32,376 nt of DNA from Accumulibacter sp. (lineage in GTDB: Bacteria; Pseudomonadota; Gammaproteobacteria; Burkholderiales; Rhodocyclaceae): assembly GCA_031257115.1 (NCBI GenBank), contig JAIRPF010000028.1, forward strand, positions 1 through 32,376, given 5' to 3'. Positions 1-5,801 of the stretch are shown here, piece by piece (position 1 is the first letter of the stretch; every line of letters starts with the position of its first letter). A program made the translations under genes and the position numbers. The notes beneath the pieces were generated by a model that saw only the letters and a list, made by a program, of their open reading frames with translations, was not told where the DNA came from and made no database searches.

Positions 1-107
1 GAAAACACTAAGGGAAACAAGGACTTATCACGGGATTTCCCCCGCGCCTCCCCGTGCATTCCGTGGCCGAAGCGTTTCCGGTTCAAGCGACGACGCCCCG
101 CCTCCCC

Positions 108-265
108 GTCATTGCCGCGAAAGCGGGAATCCGGTTCGTGACCTCCAGCCCGAAGGGGGCATGGTCAAATCCAAGGGATGCGGCGCTATGCGCCGGAAGG
201 TACGCGCTGGATTCCCGCTTGCGCGGGAATGACGGGTTTTCCTGTTTGTCCGCGTCTGGAAATCC
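108..265. repeat. Composite interspersed repeat, copy A
   Basis: An imperfect dRS3-like inverted repeat (108-130) and a perfect one (211-230, ATTCCCGCTTGCGCGGGAAT) flank about 80 bases containing the words CCAGCCCGAAGGG and GATGCGGCGCTATGCGCCGG. It is followed by TTTTCCTGTTTGTCCGCGTC. The same order of words occurs in inverse orientation at 20518-20672 and partly at 524-600. The ends match the Neisseria dRS3 pattern ATTCCC-N8-GGGAAT. No reading frame in it looks like a real protein. Confidence 0.75.
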
Positions 266-302
266 AACCGCCTCACTCCCTCCGTCACGCCTTCAGCGTG
301 AC
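258..302. repeat. Repeat module with short hairpin
   Basis: The segment reads CCGCCTCACTCCCTCCGTC and then forms a hairpin GTCACGC-CTTCA-GCGTGAC (284-302). A near copy of its first half (GCCTGACTCCTTCCGTC) is the last thing in the window at 32360-32376, also just after a dRS3-like repeat. It therefore looks like an outer module of the same composite repeat family rather than a regulatory site. Confidence 0.5.
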
Positions 303-392
303 ACCTCCCTCAAAAGGGGCTTGTCTCTGCGCCGAACCCCCAACGCTCGCGAAACCATCCGCCGGACATCCGTTCCGCCGAATTCCCTCTCA

Positions 393-452
393 TTGGAGCA
401 CGGGCGTCCCGCCCGCTTCGTCTGCCTTGTGGGCGGGACGCCCGCGCTCCAA
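393..452. repeat. Long inverted repeat, TTGGAGC type, copy 1
   Basis: TTGGAGCACGGGCGTCCCGC (393-412) is mirrored, with one mismatch, by GCGGGACGCCCGCGCTCCAA (433-452), giving a stem of about 20 bp around a 20-base loop. A shorter perfect relative with the same outer sequence is at 4599-4627. Two copies of one palindrome in separate gaps indicate a REP-like family. No T-run follows, so it is not a canonical terminator. Confidence 0.65.
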
Positions 453-460
453 TCAAAACC

Positions 461-605
461 TTCCTCTTGAGAAAGGCGACTTGCGCGATAGCGCGTTTTT
501 GAATCAAGCCCCCATAAATTTTCGTCATTCCCGCGAACGCGGGAATCCAGTTCCTTGTTTCCAGCCCGAAGGGCGGCATGGTCAAAGAATGCGGCGTCGC
601 GCGCT
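461..605. repeat. Composite interspersed repeat, copy C (partial)
   Basis: In order: CTCTTGAGAAAGGC, then GCGCGTTTTTGAATCAAG (491-508), then a perfect dRS3 match ATTCCCGCGAACGCGGGAAT (527-546), then CCAGCCCGAAGGGCGGC and TCAAAGAATGCGGCG. The same modules in the same order are found in inverse orientation at about 20580-20740. The second flanking inverted repeat seen in copies A and B is degenerate here, so this copy is incomplete on its right side. Confidence 0.7.
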
Positions 606-686
606 GGGGTTCATGAATGGAGTGACGCGGAGTTCGTCGACGTATTCGAACCGGAAGCGCCCCGGCCCCCGTTTTTCCGGAATCGT

Positions 687-1604
687 TCAGCCGCGCGGAT
701 GGTGTTGGGCGTGCAGCAGTTTCAGGCGTTCGCGGGCGACGTGGGTGTAGATTTGCGTCGTCGAAATGTCCGCGTGTCCCAGCAGCAATTGCACGGCGCG
801 CAGGTCGGCGCCGTGGTTGAGCAGGTGCGTGGCGAAGGCGTGGCGCAGGACGTGCGGCGACAGTTTTTCCGGGGCGATTCCGGCCAACAGGGCGTAGCGT
901 TTCACGAGATGCCAGAACGCCTGGCGCGTCATGCCGCCGCCGCGCGCCGTCACGAACAGCGCGTCGCTGCGATGCCCTCCGAGCAGGCCGGGCCGGGCTT
1001 CGTCGAGATAACGGCGCGTCCAGTCGATGGCTTGCTCGCCGAGCGGCGTCAGGCGCTCCTTGCCGCCCTTGCCGAAAACCCGCACGATCCCCATGTCGAA
1101 ACTGATCTCGTGCCGCTTGAGGCCGACCAGTTCGGAGACCCGCAGGCCCGTCGCGTACAGCGTCTCCAGCATGGCGCGGTCGCGCAGTCCGAGCGGCGCG
1201 CCGACGTCCGGGGCGGCCAGCAGCGCCTCGACCTTGCTTTCCGACAACACCTTGGGCAGGCGCGCCGGCCTCACCGGCATGACGATCCTCAACATCGGGT
1301 CGCGCGCGATCCGGCCTTGCGCCAGCAGACGGCGGTAGAAACGCCGCAGCGTCGAAATGACGCGCGCCTGCGACGAAGCGCGCCGGGTTTGCGACAGGCT
1401 CGCCACGAAACGGGCCAGCGCCAGATCGTCCGCCGCGCAAAGCGAGGCCGATCGATCCTCCGCCAGCCAGCGCGCGAATCCGGTCAGGTCGCCGCGATAA
1501 CTGTCCAGCGAGGCCTTGGCCAGGCCGTCCTCCAGCCACAGCGCGTCGCAAAAGGCGTCGATCTCGGCGAGATCGGCCGGGTTTATCTCAGCGGCTTCGT
1601 TCAT
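687..1604 (-). CDS. xerD: Site-specific tyrosine recombinase XerD
   Basis: A 305-residue protein, the usual XerD length. With XerC it resolves chromosome dimers at dif during cell division. The N-terminal SAM-like DNA-binding domain spans about residues 10-95 and the catalytic domain about 115-295. All catalytic residues of the family can be seen: R155 (ATGLRVSEL), K179 (FGKGGKER), H251 and R254 (HVLRHAFATHLL), H277 (LLGHADIS) and the nucleophile Y286 (TQIYTHV). The enzyme should therefore be active. The ATG lies inside the last codons of the upstream ogt remnant, a 17-base overlap that implies an old operon and translational coupling. Downstream there is only repeat sequence and no clear terminator. 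The call rests on motifs and length; XerC is less likely because of the ogt linkage and the overall sequence. Confidence 0.93.
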   Translation of the reverse strand: MNEAAEINPADLAEIDAFCDALWLEDGLAKASLDSYRGDLTGFARWLAEDRSASLCAADDLALARFVASLSQTRRASSQARVISTLRRFYRRLLAQGRIARDPMLRIVMPVRPARLPKVLSESKVEALLAAPDVGAPLGLRDRAMLETLYATGLRVSELVGLKRHEISFDMGIVRVFGKGGKERLTPLGEQAIDWTRRYLDEARPGLLGGHRSDALFVTARGGGMTRQAFWHLVKRYALLAGIAPEKLSPHVLRHAFATHLLNHGADLRAVQLLLGHADISTTQIYTHVARERLKLLHAQHHPRG

Positions 1605-1777
1605 GCGCCAGCAGCCAACGCTTGACTTCGAGGAGAAATCCGCCGCCTCGCCGGGCGAACCCGCCCAGACCGCCGCCCGCCGCGATCACGCGATGGCGGG
1701 AAAAAGGCAAAACCAGCGCCGGCCGGGCAGGCGCGCCATTGGCGCGCGGCGACGGCGGCCCGGAACGGTTTTTCCAT
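1588..1777 (-). pseudogene. ogt: Decayed ogt-type methylated-DNA--protein cysteine methyltransferase (C-terminal remnant)
   Basis: Read on the minus strand, the frame ending at TGA 1590-1588 gives RHRVIAAGGGLGGF, then RWLLAHE, an unmistakable Ogt/MGMT C-terminus. The usual active-site PCHRV is replaced by PFSRHRV, so the acceptor cysteine is missing. Just upstream, RAAVAAR (matching the RAV-A-AN-G helix of the family) is in a different frame from NGAP, showing a frameshift near 1740. Nothing of the N-terminal two thirds is recognisable beyond about 1777. This family normally reads GLGGY-GG...KRWLL at its end. The fragment overlaps the xerD start and is probably all that remains of an ogt-xerD operon. 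The remnant call is firm; the exact left end of the decay is not. Confidence 0.75.
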
Positions 1778-1874
1778 GAGCGTCCTCCTCATTCCATCGT
1801 TTGCGCCGCGAAGGCGAGGCGCGGGCAGCGCCCCGGCGCGGCAAGGCGAAGTCGACAAAAGCGCGGACAGTTTA

Positions 1875-2048
1875 GAGCGTTTTTGAATCAACCGCCCAGC
1901 AACTCATTAGCGACAGGCATTCATGCCTGCCGCGGTCAACGGACTTGAAAGGGGTTTACCCCCCTTCCAGGTAGCCACGGTCGAAACCCCGGCCTTCCAG
2001 GCCGGGGGGTTTCAGCCTTCGCGCCGCGCCTTCAGGGCGGGGGTTCAA
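1875..2048. mobile_element. Relic hairpin cluster, possibly IS200/IS605-type ends
   Basis: This gap holds the repeat word GAGCGTTTTTGAATCAACCG (1875-1894), then three hairpins: a palindrome CAGGCAT-TC-ATGCCTG (1914-1929), a long stem GAAACCCCGGCCT / AGGCCGGGGGGTTTC (1983-2013), and CGCCTT-CAGGGCG (about 2028-2038) followed by GGGGTTCAAACC. GC-rich hairpins of this kind sit at the ends of many IS200/IS605 elements. No transposase or TnpB reading frame survives, so assignment to that family is inference. The rest of 1778-2220 shows nothing gene-like. Confidence 0.35.
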
Positions 2049-2232
2049 ACCGAAGCCAGTTTTACGATGAATTTCCACCATCCCGCGCGCGGGCGGAAAT
2101 CCAGCGCCTGGTTCGCGGCGCTTCGCGCCGGAGCGGGATTTTCTCCGTCACGCCCCTCGATAGAGAGAGGCTTTTCGCGCCGGCGTCCGCCGCGATTCGA
2201 TCACGGTTCTCCGGTTGAGAATTCCAAAAAAC

Positions 2233-2245
2233 GGAACGATGTTCC
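2233..2245. promoter_or_regulatory. Candidate operator upstream of the pectate lyase
   Basis: GGAAC-GAT-GTTCC is a perfect 5-3-5 palindrome placed seven bases before the -35 hexamer. The word TTCCAAAAAA occurs on its left (2223-2232) and TTCCAAAAAA again over its right arm, so the region is an ordered AT-rich control element in a GC-rich genome. GGAA-N5-TTCC resembles operators of IclR-type proteins in general, but no regulator can be assigned from sequence. Confidence 0.35.
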
Positions 2246-2251
2246 AAAAAA

Positions 2252-2280
2252 TTGACACAACGCTTTTTTGTTGGGATGAT
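2252..2280 (+). promoter_or_regulatory. Sigma-70 promoter of the pectate lyase gene
   Basis: A perfect -35 TTGACA (2252-2257), a 17-base spacer and GATGAT (2275-2280, four of six bases matching TATAAT). The 5' leader would be about 95 bases and ends in the ribosome site GGGAGAAA before ATG 2381. The stretch 2221-2290 is clearly richer in A and T than its surroundings. Confidence 0.55.
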
Positions 2281-2380
2281 TATGCTCAATCGGGTTTCGA
2301 GAATGAACCCGATGGCCAAGCTGCCGGGCAGGTGGGCGGCCCCTTGAATTCAATCGTTACGTCATTGTCTGGGAGAAATC

Positions 2381-4528
2381 ATGAAACTCAGAGCTTTTCT
2401 CGGTTCCGTCGCCGGCGCCGTCGCATTGTCAACCGCCGCAGGTGGGGGGGGGGGAGGAGGAGGTCATGACCTCGAACTGCCGGTAGATCCAGTCGATCCG
2501 CCGGTAGATCCAGTCGATCCGCCGGTTGAACCGCCCGTCGATCCCGATCCCGTTCGCCAGTCGGTCAAGGACGCCATGCGGCGCGCCACCAAGTACATGG
2601 ACGAGACCGTCTCGTACCGGGGTTCCTATGTGTGGTACGTCAACGCGGCCGATCCGACCAAGCGTTGGGGCGAAATGGAAGCCTTCCCCACGATGTGCTG
2701 GATGCAGTCGTCGTCGACGCCGAACGCGGGGCACTGCTTCCTGGACGCCTACCACGCCACCGGCGACGAGACCTTCTACAAGGCCGCCGAGCGCACCGCG
2801 CTGGCGCTGCTCGAAGCGCAGCACCCGTCGGGCGGATGGAACTACATCTACGACTTCGCGGGCGAAGCCTCGCTGAAGAGATGGTATGAAACCGTCGGCA
2901 TCAACGGCTGGCGGCTGGAAGAATTCCAGCACTACTACGGCAATGCCACCTTCGACGACGCCAATACGGCGATCGTCGGGCAGTTCATGCTGCGCATGTA
3001 CCTGGAAAAGAAAGACCCGCGCTTCAAGGCCTCGATCGAAAAGGTCATCGACTTCATCATCGACGCGCAGTTCAAGAGCGGCATCGTCAAGGGCGGCTGG
3101 CCGCAGCGTTTCCCCCGGTACTACGCCGCCACGGCTTCGATGCCCGCGCCCAACTGGCCGCCGTACACCGGCGACAGCACCGGCAACTGGGATCGCTTGA
3201 AGTCCGGCGAGCAGAACGGCGACTGGATCACCCGAGGCCCCGGCGGGCCGGGAGTCGGGTACACCGGCATCTTCAGCGGCATGGAAGATGGCGACTACAC
3301 CAACTTCCTGACCTTCAACGACGACGTGATCGCCGAGAACATCAAGCTCCTGACGCTGTGCATGTTCGGCCTGGGGCGCATGGATCTGAAAGAGCGCATC
3401 ATCGACGCCATGGACTGCGTGGTCAATACCCTGTGGCGGTTCGATCCCGGTGTCGACCAGATTCCCGCCTGGGTGCAAGACCACATGAACACCTCCAGCC
3501 TCGGCAACGTTGCCGGTCTTACCGAAAACGCTCCCCGCGCCACCATCGGCAACGGCAACGGCCTCTCCAAGCAATGCGGCTGGAGCCTCCAGCACCTGTC
3601 CGCCGACACGGTCGACGCCTACGGCTTCCTGCGCCCGGCCGGCGCGCCCGCCGCCGCGCGCACCTATGAAGCGCGCGGGATATCCCCGGCCGTTTCGGTC
3701 GCCAACTGCAATCTGCTGCTCCATTTCTTCCGGCTCACCGGCAACAAGCGCTATCTCGTCGACATCCCCGACGTCATCAGGTGGATAAACGAGAGCGGCT
3801 GCGGGTTGAGAGCCGATCAAGTATCGGGGCCGGAAATCAATCTGAGCGGCACGAGCACGCACACGCGCATGGTGGAGCTGTACACCAACCGGCCGCGCTT
3901 CGTGCACCGTTACGGTTCCAACATCTGGAACGGTGGGTACTACTTCGACTACGACTGCCACAACACCCCCAGTCATTACGGCGTGGGGAGCGGCCTAGCC
4001 ACCTCGCCGGGCACCGCGCTCAGCGCGTACACCCGGATGATGGCGCTCACGAACGACCAGATCGCCAGGATGGTCGCGGCCTCGCCGCTCAACACGATGA
4101 GCGAGAAGCCCCTGCCGAAGTATTTCTACGTCAACGGCGAAATAGACTTCCCGCATCTGTTCGCGGGCACGGTCAAGGGAACGGACACCCAGACCGAAGC
4201 GCAGGCCACCGCGCTTGTCGACTCCCTGGGCGATAAGAGCTACTGGACCGTCAACCAGTCGACCTTCACCAACGCCTACACCCAGAACGGCCCGAGCGCG
4301 CCGTACTACGGCAAGGAGTACATGAGCCGGCACGTCGGCGACCAGTACGACACCTCGCCATTCGCCAACTCCTTGGGGAATCAGATGCCGAACATGCCGC
4401 CCTACACGACGAATCCGCCCACAGTGCAGCCGATCATCCAGACCAGCACTTTCGTCAACAACATGAACAGCCTCATCACTTTCATTTCGCCGATCACACC
4501 CGTGACCGATCCGGACTACAAAGCGTAA
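2381..4528 (+). CDS. Secreted pectate lyase, PL10-like
   Basis: A 715-residue exported protein. Residues 1-20 form a signal sequence, followed by eight glycines, a Pro/Asp linker (PVDPVDP, partly two perfect 21-base repeats at 2480-2521) and a helical catalytic region. GGWPQRFPRYY (from residue 238) and TFNDDVIAENIKLL (from 311) match the two hallmark blocks of PL10 / Pec_lyase enzymes, and GWSLQHL...ARTYEARGISP further on matches the barrel helices of that group. It should cleave polygalacturonate by beta-elimination outside the cytoplasm. The adjacent T2SS genes make secretion to the medium plausible (inference). The lipobox-like ALSTAAGGG has no cysteine, so it is not a canonical lipoprotein. 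The glycine stretch is encoded by an 11-G run that could slip. The gene is single, with its own promoter and terminator. Family confidence is moderate and substrate is inferred. Confidence 0.72.
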   Translation: MKLRAFLGSVAGAVALSTAAGGGGGGGGHDLELPVDPVDPPVDPVDPPVEPPVDPDPVRQSVKDAMRRATKYMDETVSYRGSYVWYVNAADPTKRWGEMEAFPTMCWMQSSSTPNAGHCFLDAYHATGDETFYKAAERTALALLEAQHPSGGWNYIYDFAGEASLKRWYETVGINGWRLEEFQHYYGNATFDDANTAIVGQFMLRMYLEKKDPRFKASIEKVIDFIIDAQFKSGIVKGGWPQRFPRYYAATASMPAPNWPPYTGDSTGNWDRLKSGEQNGDWITRGPGGPGVGYTGIFSGMEDGDYTNFLTFNDDVIAENIKLLTLCMFGLGRMDLKERIIDAMDCVVNTLWRFDPGVDQIPAWVQDHMNTSSLGNVAGLTENAPRATIGNGNGLSKQCGWSLQHLSADTVDAYGFLRPAGAPAAARTYEARGISPAVSVANCNLLLHFFRLTGNKRYLVDIPDVIRWINESGCGLRADQVSGPEINLSGTSTHTRMVELYTNRPRFVHRYGSNIWNGGYYFDYDCHNTPSHYGVGSGLATSPGTALSAYTRMMALTNDQIARMVAASPLNTMSEKPLPKYFYVNGEIDFPHLFAGTVKGTDTQTEAQATALVDSLGDKSYWTVNQSTFTNAYTQNGPSAPYYGKEYMSRHVGDQYDTSPFANSLGNQMPNMPPYTTNPPTVQPIIQTSTFVNNMNSLITFISPITPVTDPDYKA
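2444..2454 (+). repeat. Poly-G tract (11 G) inside the pectate lyase frame
   Basis: Eleven consecutive G bases encode part of the Gly stretch after the signal sequence. Reading past it with one extra G meets TGA at 2467-2469; with one G fewer it meets TAG at 2484-2486. Either slip would therefore abolish the enzyme. Tracts of this length are known phase-variation sites in Neisseria and other bacteria; here that role is inference, and a sequencing or assembly length error is also possible. Confidence 0.8.
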
Positions 4529-4539
4529 ATGAGGCCACG

Positions 4540-4573
4540 CGCCCCTGGGCCTTACCGCCAGGGGCGTTTTTTT
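4540..4573 (+). terminator. Rho-independent terminator after the pectate lyase
   Basis: The 9-bp perfect stem CGCCCCTGG / CCAGGGGCG has a nine-base loop and is followed immediately by seven T. It lies 11 bases after the stop codon of the pectate lyase gene, so that gene is a single transcription unit. Confidence 0.92.
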
Positions 4574-4598
4574 GCCGTCACGGGCAATGGTTTTCGAT

Positions 4599-4627
4599 TG
4601 GAGCGCGGGCGTGACGCCCGCGCTCCA
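4599..4627. repeat. Palindromic repeat, TTGGAGC type, copy 2
   Basis: TGGAGCGCGGGCG-TGA-CGCCCGCGCTCCA is a perfect 13-bp stem with a three-base loop. It shares its outer sequence with 393-452. It stands exactly where the missing 5' end of the following toxin gene would be, so its arrival or a linked deletion may have broken that gene. Confidence 0.7.
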
Positions 4628-4637
4628 TTTTTGGTGA

Positions 4638-4941
4638 ACGACAATCTTCGACCATGCCCTGGACTTCGCGCAACGCGGCGACCGGCACGGCGCGACGAAG
4701 ACGCTCAAGGGCTTTGGCGGCGCGTACGTACTCGAAATCATCGAGGACGACACGGACGGCACGTACCGGGCTGTCTTATACAGTGAGATTCGTGGAAGCC
4801 GTGTTCGTCCTGCACTGTTTCCAGAAAAAGAGCAAACGGGGAATCGAAACTCCGAAAAAGGACATGGACATCATCCGGGACCGGCTCAAGCAAGCCGAGG
4901 CACGAGTAAAGGAGCTGCAACATGGCAAAGCGCGCATTTGA
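4638..4941 (+). pseudogene. Broken RelE/HigB-type toxin (phage Gp49-like family)
   Basis: Two frames together rebuild one toxin. The frame from 4638 gives LDFAQRGDRHGATKTLKGFG, then GAYVLEIIEDDTDGTYRAV; one surplus T at 4776-4777 then shifts into YTVRFVEAVFVLHCFQKKSK, then DMDIIRDRLKQAEARV. These blocks are typical of the Gp49-like RelE-superfamily toxins, which are mRNA interferases in characterised members. About 20 N-terminal residues and the start codon are gone: a TGA directly precedes 4638 and the palindrome at 4599-4627 sits just upstream. The end overlaps the antitoxin start by 20 bases, as in intact toxin-first pairs. The gene should produce no active toxin unless ribosomes shift frame and a new start is used. 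A sequencing error could explain the extra T but not the missing start. Confidence 0.75.
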
Positions 4942-5257
4942 AGACATCGAGATGGAGATCGGTTCGGGGAACGTTTTCGCCGACCTTGGCCTGCCCGACG
5001 CCGGCAAGCTGAAAATCAAGTCCGGGCTGGTGATCGAGATCACCCGCGCCGTGCGTCGACTCGGATTGACGCAGGAAGAAGCTGGGCGGCGCATGGGCAT
5101 CCCGCAGCCAAAAGTCTCCGCCATGATGCGAGGGGATTTTTCCAACCTCTCCGAACGCAAGCTGATGATTTGCCTGAGCCGTCTCGGATACGACATCGAA
5201 ATCAAGGTGAAGCCTACGGCCGGGTCGGTGGGGCGCTTGATGCTGGCGTTCGCCTGA
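4922..5257 (+). CDS. XRE-family antitoxin (HTH_37 type)
   Basis: A 111-residue helix-turn-helix protein. The opening GSGNVFADLGLPDA is the signature of the XRE antitoxins that pair with Gp49/RelE-like toxins. The DNA-binding unit lies at about residues 46-70 (LTQEEAGRRMGIPQPKVSAM), followed by LGYDIEIKVKP. In intact systems the protein neutralises the toxin by direct binding and represses the operon. Here the frame is intact while the toxin is broken, so it is an orphan: a relic, a general repressor, or an antidote to a related toxin elsewhere. The last 15 residues (SVGRLMLAFA) extend past the usual end after VKP. Its start overlaps the toxin remnant, showing it was translationally coupled. 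Confidence 0.85.
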   Translation: MAKRAFEDIEMEIGSGNVFADLGLPDAGKLKIKSGLVIEITRAVRRLGLTQEEAGRRMGIPQPKVSAMMRGDFSNLSERKLMICLSRLGYDIEIKVKPTAGSVGRLMLAFA

Positions 5258-5260
5258 TAT

Positions 5261-5286
5261 AAAGCCAGGTTGAAAAATCTGGCTTT
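5261..5286 (+). terminator. Possible terminator of the toxin-antitoxin unit
   Basis: AAAGCCAG / CTGGCTTT forms a perfect 8-bp stem around a ten-base loop starting three bases after the antitoxin stop codon. The stem itself ends in TTT but no longer U-run follows, so termination may be weak. Its position supports the role. Confidence 0.5.
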
Positions 5287-5342
5287 GGCGAACGAATCGA
5301 ATTCCGCCTTGCGCCGGAATGGCGGGAATGTGTGGACGCGGG

Positions 5343-5400
5343 ATTCCCGCTCATCAGGGGAGTGACGGAAATTGGCAGACGGCCGATTCAAAAACGCTTC
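5343..5400. repeat. Degenerate dRS3-like repeat and GATTCAAAAACGC module
   Basis: ATTCCCGCTCATCAGGGGAG with a trailing TGAC (5343-5366) is a weakened dRS3-type inverted repeat. It is followed by CCGATTCAAAAACGCTTC (5383-5400), the reverse complement of the GCGTTTTTGAATC word found at 491 and 1877. The pair is one more copy of the composite family in inverse orientation. The rest of the 250-base gap before tatA shows only a small hairpin GATCCCC / GGGGATC (5475-5494). Confidence 0.55.
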
Positions 5401-5537
5401 AGGCCGGAACCGGAATCGGGCCATTGAAAAGAGAAACAGGATAGTCGGCGTCGTGATTACGGGTTATCATCAGCGATCCCCGGATCGGGGGATCGTGACC
5501 GGCTGGTGAAGGCTCAAACGGAATTGGGGAGAAACCT

Positions 5538-5786
5538 ATGGGAAGTTTCAGTATCTGGCACTGGCTGATCGTTCTGCTGATCGTCGCGCTGGTGTTCGGC
5601 ACCAAGAAATTGCGCAACATCGGCGAGGACTTGGGCGGCGCCGTCAAGGGATTCAGGGAAGGGATGCGCGAGAGCGCGGAGGAGGGCGGGAGCAAGACCG
5701 GCGATTCCAGGCGACTGGAAGCGGCGGACGGAGGCGCGGCCCCGCTTTCGCGGCGCGACGAGTCGCTTCCCTCGACCAGGGGATAA
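5538..5786 (+). CDS. tatA: Twin-arginine translocase subunit TatA
   Basis: An 82-residue protein with the classical TatA plan: a short N-terminal membrane helix (about 5-21, [16 protein letters not shown]), the [20 protein letters not shown] hinge and amphipathic helix, and a charged soluble tail. TatA oligomerises with TatBC to move folded twin-arginine substrates across the inner membrane. A good ribosome site (GGGGAGAAA) precedes the ATG. Only 15 bases separate it from gspC, so it is the first gene of the secretion operon. No tatB or tatC is in the window, although tatABC usually stand together. Either the trio has been split or this is a second tatA. TatE is the same family and cannot be excluded. 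Confidence 0.88.
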   Translation: MGSFSIWHWLIVLLIVALVFGTKKLRNIGEDLGGAVKGFREGMRESAEEGGSKTGDSRRLEAADGGAAPLSRRDESLPSTRG

Positions 5787-5801
5787 GGGAACGGCGCGAT
5801 C

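Noticed and set aside
108-605. Possible CRISPR array
   Set aside because: The repeats are inverted, few, of unequal spacing and dispersed across the window; there are no uniform spacers or cas genes.
310-1551. Long minus-strand frame over xerD
   Set aside because: Arg/Ala-rich composition without any motif; it is the shadow of xerD, whose catalytic residues are all in the other frame.
2480-2521. Two 21-base units in the pectate lyase linker as a mobile repeat
   Set aside because: They encode PVDPVDP linker units and keep the frame; this is ordinary linker expansion.
2429-3976. 515-residue minus-strand frame opposite the pectate lyase
   Set aside because: No domain or ribosome site; Val/Gly/Asp-rich antisense of a GC-rich gene.
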